From positions 1 to 25,677 of the IMG/VR virus record IMGVR_UViG_3300029266_000861: 25,677 nt of DNA. One strand, 5' to 3'. The position numbers were made by a program, and so were the translations under genes. Below the pieces are notes generated by a model. It ran no database searches. It saw nothing but the letters and a program-made list of their open reading frames with translations, and had not been told where the DNA came from. Shown one piece after another: positions 14,959 to 20,442 of the stretch; position 1 is the stretch's first letter; every line of letters starts with the position of its first letter. This stretch comes from a virus.

Positions 14959-15747
14959 ATGCTTAAACAACATATACAAGAAGCACTTCAAGGTATCCAA
15001 TCATCTACAAAATCATGCTCATGTGGGTGTGGTAGTTGTGATGATGTGTCGCCTAAGCTCGCTTTATTGGAGACTAAAACGCCTATAAGCGAAGGCCTCC
15101 GATATCACATCGAGAGTGGCATCTCGCTGCAAGACAATGTGTTTAGAATGGGATCTAAAAAATACCTACAGTTATTTTCTGAAGCTCGTATGTTAAATGA
15201 GTGGAAAAATATTAGTTTAGATGAAAACAGTAAGTTCCTCATCGAAAATACTGACATTGGTAAGTTTGGTATTTACGAAGGTGAAAAAGTACCACTTGAC
15301 ATTCCTATGTTAGATGAATACTCAGATGAAAATTCTGATTCATTAGAGGATTCAATAGCACAAGCAGAATTTGGTATGGACTACGATCAGTTAGGGCCAG
15401 GCGAAAAAGAATTCGTAAGAGATGAGATTGATAATATGTCTATGAGCGAAGCTAAAAAGAAAAAGAAAAAAGACCCTCCAATTGGAAAACCTAAGCGTTC
15501 TTCTTCTGGAGGTAAAGCATATAAAGTTTTTGTTAGAGACCCTAAAACCAAAAAAGTTAAAACAGTACGTTTTGGATCAGGTGGTTTAAGAGCAAAAATA
15601 AGAAACCCTAAAGCAAGATCAGCATTTGCAGCTAGACACGATTGCAAAAATAAAAAAGATAGAACTAAAGCTTCATACTGGAGCTGTAACCTCCCAAGAT
15701 ATGCTCCTGCGTTAGGTCTTGGTCCTAAAATGAATACTTTCTGGTAA
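14959..15747 (+). CDS. Multidomain core-like protein (Cys cluster, RxGS and C-terminal YWSC modules)
   Basis: A 262-aa protein. The N-terminus MLKQHIQEALQGIQ is CTS-like. Cys20, 22, 24 and 27 (CSCGCGSC) form a tight metal-binding-like cluster. Residues about 43-115 (SEGLRYHIESGISLQDN, FRMGSKKYLQLFSEAR, ENTDIGKFGIYEG, VPLDIPMLDEY) are a domain I recall in many marine phage proteins. After an acidic linker and poly-Lys, the C-terminal domain (about 170-262) has AYKVFVRDPKTKKVKTVRFG, FAARHDC and ASYWSCNLPRYA, a basic module common at C-termini of T4-like phage core or structural proteins. Function unknown; modular build resembles the other leader-bearing proteins. Bases about 15045-15135 are richer in G+C than the surroundings. 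Confidence 0.6.
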   Translation: MLKQHIQEALQGIQSSTKSCSCGCGSCDDVSPKLALLETKTPISEGLRYHIESGISLQDNVFRMGSKKYLQLFSEARMLNEWKNISLDENSKFLIENTDIGKFGIYEGEKVPLDIPMLDEYSDENSDSLEDSIAQAEFGMDYDQLGPGEKEFVRDEIDNMSMSEAKKKKKKDPPIGKPKRSSSGGKAYKVFVRDPKTKKVKTVRFGSGGLRAKIRNPKARSAFAARHDCKNKKDRTKASYWSCNLPRYAPALGLGPKMNTFW

Positions 15748-16328
15748 TGGATAATTTTGATTATAAAGCGTACTTAAAAAACAACCCTCTTTTAAAAGAA
15801 GAGTTAAAGGATAATGGCCCTGAAGAAAAAGCATTTGATACTGAATTTGATGCTTTAGGTACTCAATTAGCAGGAGCTATTAAAAATGAATTAGGTGACA
15901 AAGCTAAAAAAATAGATGAGGTCGCTGGTGTAGTAGGTATAATAGGTTATATTTTACTATCCAACACAGTAGCAAATATGCTTGCTAAATTTGCCGAAAA
16001 ACAAGCCAAGAAATACGATTGGGGTAAGGGTGAAGAAGCAGCTAAAAATATATATAAGTGGACTCACGATAACGAAAAAGCATTTCAAGCTCCTATTAGA
16101 CGAATAGTTGGTTTATTTACTAAAGATACAAAAAGGCAAGACCAAGTAGCTAAAATAATTTACGCTGTTTTAATTTTATTAATGGCGGGTCAAGCAGGGG
16201 GGAATGCAGCATCTTATATGAAAAAAGCTAGTTACCTTAAAGGAGGATTATATGGACTCAAATCAGCTGTTAAAGGTAAAGAAGTCCATACTATTTTCAA
16301 AGACGTAGTAGCAGACATAGGAGCATAA
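15747..16328 (+). CDS. CTS-leader membrane-associated protein
   Basis: A 193-aa protein. The leader MDNFDYKAYLKNNPLLKEE is a diverged version of the repeat leader at 12769/13326, with L-K-E at 16-18. Two hydrophobic helices follow, about 58-80 (VAGVVGIIGYILLSNTVANM) and 136-155 (IIYAVLILLMAGQAGGNAA), separated by a charged helical region. A packaged protein with membrane segments suggests insertion into the host envelope during DNA entry, for example as a pore or superinfection factor; this is speculation. A holin is an alternative but the length and leader argue against it. TAATG overlap at both ends. Confidence 0.55.
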   Translation: MDNFDYKAYLKNNPLLKEELKDNGPEEKAFDTEFDALGTQLAGAIKNELGDKAKKIDEVAGVVGIIGYILLSNTVANMLAKFAEKQAKKYDWGKGEEAAKNIYKWTHDNEKAFQAPIRRIVGLFTKDTKRQDQVAKIIYAVLILLMAGQAGGNAASYMKKASYLKGGLYGLKSAVKGKEVHTIFKDVVADIGA

Positions 16329-16591
16329 TGAACCCCTATCAAGATCATACAATAGACAATACAGTAGTTAGAGAATTTGCTGCTGATACGGATCCAATGT
16401 CACTAATTTGGCATGAAGATCAGGAAGATAGAATAGTAGAAATTCTAACAGGTAATGGTTGGAAATTTCAATTTGATGAAGACATACCATTCGAAATGGT
16501 TACAGGCGATAAAATAGATATACCGAAAGGTTTTTTACATAGAGTTATAAAAGGAAAAAACAATTTAAAAATTAAAATTTATAAAAAATGA
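16328..16591 (+). CDS. Small cupin-like protein
   Basis: An 87-aa protein with the outline of a single cupin barrel: DRIVEILTGNGWKFQFDE, FEMVTGDKIDIPKGFLHRVI, NLKIKIYKK. The IPKGFLHRVIKG stretch matches the second cupin motif, with the His of LHRV as the one clear metal-ligand candidate; the first motif's His pair is not evident. I recall similar proteins in T4-like marine phages, function unknown. It lacks the CTS-like leader. It overlaps the next small gene by ATGA. Possibly a sugar or small-molecule binding or structural mini-protein. Confidence 0.65.
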   Translation: MNPYQDHTIDNTVVREFAADTDPMSLIWHEDQEDRIVEILTGNGWKFQFDEDIPFEMVTGDKIDIPKGFLHRVIKGKNNLKIKIYKK

Positions 16592-16758
16592 ATACTCAAG
16601 AGTTATTTGAACAAATTGAAGCTTTATACGAAACATTTAAAGCAGAACACGCTGGTTCTACAAAAACAGCACACGGAAAAGCTAGAAAATCATTAAGTGG
16701 ACTTAAAAAACTAATCCCAGATTATAGAAAAGCTTCTGTCGCTGAAGATAAAAAGTAA
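16588..16758 (+). CDS. Histone H1-like Hc1-type mini-protein (56 aa)
   Basis: A 56-aa frame with ATGA overlap to the cupin gene. Sequence features are MNTQELFEQIEALYETFKAE, then TKTAHGKARKSLSGLKKL, then DYRKASVAEDKK. The order (acidic-amphipathic helix, T/A-x-G-x-ARK-x-L-x-x-LKKL, YRKASV) matches what I remember of the histone H1-like Hc1 proteins (PF07432) of Bacteroidota, usually about 55-60 aa. These bind and compact DNA. In a phage it might condense packaged DNA, or act on host chromatin after infection. Resemblance is by eye only; it also supports a Bacteroidota host. Confidence 0.6.
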   Translation: MNTQELFEQIEALYETFKAEHAGSTKTAHGKARKSLSGLKKLIPDYRKASVAEDKK

Positions 16759-16760
16759 CA

Positions 16761-16768
16761 TATTTATT
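16761..16768 (+). promoter_or_regulatory. TATTTATT motif, putative late promoter
   Basis: TATTTATTAAC lies 27 nt before the ATG at 16796, giving the structural gene its own promoter and a real leader (A-rich, no Shine-Dalgarno). Together with the terminator at 17396 it makes this gene a separate transcription unit. Confidence 0.5.
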
Positions 16769-16795
16769 AACAAAACCCTTTAAAATTAAAACGAC

Positions 16796-17338
16796 ATGGC
16801 AACAAGCAAAACAGCACTTAATTCCCAATTAGATAGAACTCTGCAAGGTGATTCTAGTCTAAAAGCACAAGCAAAAATAGCAAACACAGCATTACTAAAT
16901 TCAGTAATGTGTTCTACTTATTCTACTGCAGTTAATACTACAAGTGGAAGTAAGGTAGTAGATATTCCTATTACTCAACCCGCAAATACCTTATTAGAAG
17001 ATTTAATAGTTATCTGTACTGTAGCCTCTGCCCATGAGGAAGGAACATTATGTTTTACTGCAGGTAATGCAGCACACACTGGTGAACAAATTGTAGCTTT
17101 TACTAGTAAGTCTTACACGGATTTAGGTACTTCAACAGCAGCAGGACAAGGTGCTTCTATTCATACTAAAGTAACTACTGCTCTGAATGGTGCTGCTTCA
17201 CATACTATTACGGCTGGAGCAGGATATACAGCAACAGATAGAACAATCTTTACTAGAGTTTCTGCAAGTGCGGGACCTGCAGGTTTCCAAAATAATAATG
17301 GAGCGTTTAAAGTAGTTGCAAAATATTACAATATATAA
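16796..17338 (+). CDS. Small virion structural protein (possible decoration or fibre subunit)
   Basis: A 180-aa protein, poor in charge and rich in Ala/Thr/Ser/Gly. The N-terminal 35 residues are helical (MATSKTALNSQLDRTLQGDS, then KAQAKIANTALL); the rest looks like beta strands separated by Gly/Ala loops (VDIPITQPANTLLEDLIVIC, HTKVTTALNGAASHTITAGA). No enzymatic motif. Its own promoter motif and the strong terminator just downstream suggest a monocistronic, abundant product, as expected for a head decoration or fibre protein. The particle location is a guess; the structural assignment is from composition and expression context. Confidence 0.5.
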   Translation: MATSKTALNSQLDRTLQGDSSLKAQAKIANTALLNSVMCSTYSTAVNTTSGSKVVDIPITQPANTLLEDLIVICTVASAHEEGTLCFTAGNAAHTGEQIVAFTSKSYTDLGTSTAAGQGASIHTKVTTALNGAASHTITAGAGYTATDRTIFTRVSASAGPAGFQNNNGAFKVVAKYYNI

Positions 17339-17395
17339 TAAACTTTAAACCTTTATAGACTGATTCATAGCCAGTCGTTTTAATAGCATACAGAG

Positions 17396-17430
17396 AGCTG
17401 TGACCTCAATTTGGGGTCACAGCTTTTTTT
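17396..17430 (+). terminator. Rho-independent terminator
   Basis: AGCTGTGACC pairs with GGTCACAGCT (10 bp, extendable by T-G and C-G pairs to 12 bp) around a loop of AATTT, followed by seven T. It lies 58 nt after the virion protein gene and is the only clear intrinsic terminator in the window. A weaker stem (GACTG/CAGTC, 17358-17376) lies just upstream. Confidence 0.9.
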
Positions 17431-17437
17431 ATTTATA
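17430..17437 (+). promoter_or_regulatory. TATTTATA motif abutting the terminator
   Basis: TATTTATATTTACG begins at the last T of the terminator and ends 22 nt before the ATG at 17460. It probably restarts transcription for the dehydrogenase operon. The overlap with terminator T's makes it slightly less certain than the others. Confidence 0.4.
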
Positions 17438-17459
17438 TTTACGTAATTTCAATACAACA

Positions 17460-18959
17460 ATGGAAAAAGTAGTAATCGTAGGAGCAGGTGTAGCAGGGGT
17501 TAATGCTGCAACTAAATTAGTTGATAATGGATATGATGGTTCTAAAATCACCATTATTGATATGGGCAATGATCCTTATAACCGTAAACCTGAAGAAGTA
17601 ATGACAGGTTTTATGGGTGCAGGAGGTTGGTCTGATGGTAAACTTACATACCATACTTCAATAGGTGGTCATTTAACTAAGTATACTGGTGATGAAAAAG
17701 CAATGGAGTTAATGGATCAAGTAATCACTAATTTTAAACGTTTCCACCCTAAACCAGAAGAAGTACAATGTTCTAATCCTGTAGCAGAACCTGATTTTAT
17801 TAAACCCTATTTTGGCTTACGTTTATTTCCAGTTTGGCACGTAGGTACAGATTATCTACATGAGATTGGTAAAAATTGGTATGATTATCTTTGCGATAAA
17901 GGTGTTAAATTCATTTGGAAAACTAAGGTTACATCAATTGATTTTGATGCCCAACAATTACATACTAATAAAAGTACAGAGGACAATGATTGGATAGGAT
18001 ATGATACACTTATATTTGGTGTAGGTAAATCAGGTATTGATTTTGGTAAAAAATTAGCAGAACAATATGAACTACCTACAGAACCAAAACCAGTACAAAT
18101 TGGTGTTCGATTTGAGTCACCACAAAAACACTTCCAAAAACTAATTGATGTAAGTTATGATTTTAAACTTTATCGTAAATTTGAAGATGAAGGTGTATCA
18201 CTTCGCTCATTTTGTACTAACAATAATGCGGCTTATGTGGCCCTAGAAGAAACTTATGGTGATTATAGTTACAATGGCCATGCTAAGAAAGGAGAAGAAC
18301 ACCGAAATAATATGACTAATTTTGGTATTTTAATGGAAGTTAAAGGGATTGATAAACCATTTGACTGGTCTCGTGAATTAGTTTCTAAGGTAAATAAAAT
18401 GGATATTGTATCCGGTGAGGGTAGAGGAGGAAAAAAAGCAATAGGTCGTTTTCAAGACAAATACAAAGCAGGTCTTTATTATAGTCCTTCATATAAAGAT
18501 AAAACACTTACATCTGAAGGTGATTGGGTTAAAGCACATTACATCAATGAAAAAGGTCTCCAAGAAGTAAAAGATGCATTTAAAGGATATTTTCAATATA
18601 TAGAAGATTTTATTGAGGATATGAAAAAAGTATTTCCAACACTTGGGGATGATTGGGGAATTTATGTACCTGAGGTAAAATATTTATCACCTGAACCACT
18701 TGTAAATTATCAAGATTTAAGTTTAACTACATATCCTAATGTACACTTTGTAGGTGACGCATTAAGTGCAAGAGGTATAACAGTATCAGGAGCACAAGGT
18801 ACTTTAGTAGCAGAACAAATATTATTACTACAAAAAGGGGTAAATAATTTTTTAAATGATCCTGCTAATAACCAAGAACCTTATGAAATGGGGGACACAC
18901 ATGAATATCTTATGGGGGGTTTAACAATGCCTAAAGAAAACACTAATAAATTACAATAA
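17460..18959 (+). CDS. FAD-dependent dehydrogenase (COG2509-like), phage-borne metabolic gene
   Basis: A 499-aa flavoprotein. The Rossmann FAD-binding motif is at the very N-terminus: VVIVGAGVAGVNAA with Gly8, Gly10, Gly13, and Asp about 32 (ITIID) ending strand 2. A second motif, FMGAGGWSDGKLTYHTS (about 55-72), resembles the GAGT-FSDGKL region of uncharacterised FAD-dependent dehydrogenases (COG2509). C-terminal VHFVGDALSARGITVSGAQGTLVAEQIL is the closing FAD-contact region. ATG at 17460 is chosen over an upstream in-frame ATG inside the terminator. Substrate unknown. Not part of a virion or replication module, so it looks like an auxiliary metabolic gene. TAATG overlap leads into the next small gene. 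Confidence 0.8.
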   Translation: MEKVVIVGAGVAGVNAATKLVDNGYDGSKITIIDMGNDPYNRKPEEVMTGFMGAGGWSDGKLTYHTSIGGHLTKYTGDEKAMELMDQVITNFKRFHPKPEEVQCSNPVAEPDFIKPYFGLRLFPVWHVGTDYLHEIGKNWYDYLCDKGVKFIWKTKVTSIDFDAQQLHTNKSTEDNDWIGYDTLIFGVGKSGIDFGKKLAEQYELPTEPKPVQIGVRFESPQKHFQKLIDVSYDFKLYRKFEDEGVSLRSFCTNNNAAYVALEETYGDYSYNGHAKKGEEHRNNMTNFGILMEVKGIDKPFDWSRELVSKVNKMDIVSGEGRGGKKAIGRFQDKYKAGLYYSPSYKDKTLTSEGDWVKAHYINEKGLQEVKDAFKGYFQYIEDFIEDMKKVFPTLGDDWGIYVPEVKYLSPEPLVNYQDLSLTTYPNVHFVGDALSARGITVSGAQGTLVAEQILLLQKGVNNFLNDPANNQEPYEMGDTHEYLMGGLTMPKENTNKLQ

Positions 18960-19216
18960 TGGGAAAAGACAATAAGTGGCCTAAACCAAGGCGTATTAAA
19001 ACGCCTGATGGAACTATTCTCCATACTTGGAACGGAAAACTTCATAATTGGGATGGCCCAGCTCTTATACCTGAGGGTGTAAAACGGTTAAGAGAGCATT
19101 ATCTTTATGGTATATTTCACACTGAAGAAGAATGGAAAGAAAAAAAACGAGACAGAACAGGATTACCTTGGTACAAAAATCCTGCAATGAGAGATAATGC
19201 TAGACAAGGAGGATAA
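18959..19216 (+). CDS. Small conserved phage protein, WDGPALIPEG motif
   Basis: An 85-aa, Trp-rich basic protein with TPDGTILHTWNGKLHNWDGP followed by ALIPEG, YLYGIFHTEEEW and LPWYKNPAMRDN. The repeated G-x-LH-x-W-x-G pattern resembles MORN-like short hairpins. I recall similar small proteins in T4-like phages with no known role. It starts by TAATG overlap with the dehydrogenase and its 3' end carries the Shine-Dalgarno of the next gene. Function unknown. Confidence 0.6.
   Translation: MGKDNKWPKPRRIKTPDGTILHTWNGKLHNWDGPALIPEGVKRLREHYLYGIFHTEEEWKEKKRDRTGLPWYKNPAMRDNARQGG
19206..19213 (+). promoter_or_regulatory. Unusual strong Shine-Dalgarno (AAGGAGGA)
   Basis: AAGGAGGA lies 4 nt before the ATG at 19218 and fixes that start over the in-frame ATG at 19197. 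It is the only near-perfect Shine-Dalgarno seen before a start in this window, where the other starts follow A/T-rich sequence. It also encodes the QGG end of the previous protein. Confidence 0.55.
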
Positions 19217-19217
19217 T

Positions 19218-19733
19218 ATGAAAATAGGACTAACAGGAACAATGAGTGTTGGAAAAACAACACTAGTTAAAGCTTTATCTAAGATAGAGCAATTTAAGGA
19301 TTATACATTCACTACTGAACGTAGTAAATATCTTAATTCATTGGGTATTCCATTGAATCATGAAACAACTATTGAAGGTCAAACTATATTTTTAGCGGAA
19401 CGTGTAACAGAACTAATGCAAGACCTTTTAATTACTGATCGTACCATTATTGATGTTATGGCATTTACAAATTGTGCTAAAAGAGTAAGTTATATTGATG
19501 GTGATGCATTTGAAACTTATGCTAAACGCTTTCTTTCCCAATATAGTCATATATTTTATATCTCCCCAGATGGTATAGATATTGAAGATAATGGAATTCG
19601 TGAAACGGATGCTGATTATAGACGTGAAATTGATGAAGAAATTCAAAAACTTTTATCTAAACATCGCTCTGTTGTCCATACTCTTAAGGGAACAACTGAG
19701 GAACGTATTGAACAAATAATAAAAACTATTTAA
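19218..19733 (+). CDS. P-loop ATPase/kinase, AAA_28 (NadR-kinase-like)
   Basis: A 171-aa nucleotide-binding protein. Walker A is at residues 7-14 (GTMSVGKT); then TTERSKYLNSLGIPLN, the segment typical of AAA_28/NadR kinase-like proteins; LITDRTIIDVMAF supplies the Asp-Arg of the phosphate-acceptor region; and ETDADYRREIDEEI may be the lid. Homologues in T4-like phages are annotated only as AAA ATPases. By analogy with NadR it might phosphorylate nicotinamide riboside or another nucleoside; that is a weak inference. Start chosen by the Shine-Dalgarno and 1-nt gap to the previous stop. Confidence 0.7.
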   Translation: MKIGLTGTMSVGKTTLVKALSKIEQFKDYTFTTERSKYLNSLGIPLNHETTIEGQTIFLAERVTELMQDLLITDRTIIDVMAFTNCAKRVSYIDGDAFETYAKRFLSQYSHIFYISPDGIDIEDNGIRETDADYRREIDEEIQKLLSKHRSVVHTLKGTTEERIEQIIKTI

Positions 19734-19739
19734 TTTTAA

Positions 19740-19747
19740 TATTTATT
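19740..19747 (+). promoter_or_regulatory. TATTTATT motif, 3 nt before start codon
   Basis: TATTTATTAAC abuts the ATG at 19751. It heads the lysis-like and packaging unit (19751-22010). Spacing matches 14948 and 25380, again implying a leaderless transcript if it is a promoter. Confidence 0.5.
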
Positions 19748-19750
19748 AAC

Positions 19751-20065
19751 ATGAAATTATGGAAATGGATTATAGGATTACTTACCCTGTTAGGGGGTGC
19801 AGCAGCATTAGCTTCAACTCAAAAGAAAAAAGAGCACAGTAAAAAAGTTAAAGTTAATAAAGAAAAAGTTAAAGTTGTACAAGCTAAAACCCGTAAGGTA
19901 GAAGAAGCTAAAGTAAAGACTAAAAAACAAATTACTGAGTCTAAAAAGAAAACTGCTTCTACTAAAAAGCAAGTTAAAGATACTACAACATCTAAAAAAA
20001 CTGTTAAAAACTTTGAAGACAAGTATCGTAAAAAAAGTCCGGGTCGTCCGAATAAAAAATCATGA
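19751..20065 (+). CDS. Single-TM, Lys-rich tail protein
   Basis: A 104-aa protein. An N-terminal hydrophobic helix (residues 5-21, KWIIGLLTLLGGAAALAS) is followed by 80 residues that are over one-third lysine, with heptad-like spacing (KVKVNKEKVKVVQAKTRKVE) and no Cys. The topology could be an N-terminal anchor with a basic coiled coil, as in inner-membrane spanin subunits or small membrane proteins of T4-like phages. It overlaps the next gene, a signal-peptide protein, by ATGA, suggesting a joint envelope role. Function not proved. Confidence 0.55.
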   Translation: MKLWKWIIGLLTLLGGAAALASTQKKKEHSKKVKVNKEKVKVVQAKTRKVEEAKVKTKKQITESKKKTASTKKQVKDTTTSKKTVKNFEDKYRKKSPGRPNKKS

Positions 20066-20442
20066 AACATTTACTATTAATCCTATTTTTAGGAGTATCT
20101 AGTATTTGCTATTCACAAGATACTCTTCAAATTCCTGAAGTGGAACTTGAAGAGTTTTTCTTAGCTTTAGATACTCTTAAGGTTCAAGACTCATTAAAAA
20201 CTAGTTTAATTCTAGATTTAGAAAGAACTGTAAAATTATATGGGTTACTTGCTGAACAGGATAGTTTAGTTATAAAATTTAAAGATGAAGAAATTTACCT
20301 TTTAAATGAACAAATCCAACTTCATTTAAATAGACTAAACGAAGTAGATAAATGGTACAATAAACCATCAGTAGGAATAGCTGCAGGATTTTTAGGTACT
20401 ATATTTTTAATCCAAGCCCTCGATTATACACTCCCTGAATGA
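20062..20442 (+). CDS. Candidate unimolecular spanin (signal peptide, coiled coil, C-terminal TM)
   Basis: A 126-aa protein. An N-terminal signal sequence (MKHLLLILFLGVSSICYSQD) ends in the Ser-Gln style typical of Flavobacteria; Cys16 lies there but the preceding SSI is a poor lipobox. Residues 25-95 are an alpha-helical Leu/Glu/Lys coiled coil (LKTSLILDLERTVKLYGLLA). A C-terminal hydrophobic helix (about 104-120, VGIAAGFLGTIFLIQAL) follows. This N-terminal export signal plus coiled coil plus C-terminal TM is the layout of single-gene spanins such as T1 gp11, which fuse outer and inner membranes at lysis. A structural or membrane chaperone role is the alternative. ATGA overlaps join it to both neighbours, including the terminase. 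Confidence 0.5.
   Translation: MKHLLLILFLGVSSICYSQDTLQIPEVELEEFFLALDTLKVQDSLKTSLILDLERTVKLYGLLAEQDSLVIKFKDEEIYLLNEQIQLHLNRLNEVDKWYNKPSVGIAAGFLGTIFLIQALDYTLPE

Noticed and set aside
17358-17381. Second terminator (GACTG/CAGTC stem followed by GTTTT)
   Set aside because: Only five base pairs with a nine-base loop and a short T run; much weaker than the hairpin at 17396.
17400-17459. Upstream in-frame ATG for the FAD dehydrogenase
   Set aside because: It lies inside the terminator hairpin and precedes the FAD-binding motif by an unlikely 20 residues; the ATG at 17460 puts GxGxxG at the usual N-terminal position.
19751-20442. Classical two-gene Rz/Rz1 spanin pair
   Set aside because: The first protein has a TM and basic tail but the second has its own C-terminal TM and lacks a convincing lipobox, so a two-component pair is not supported; a unimolecular spanin fits better.
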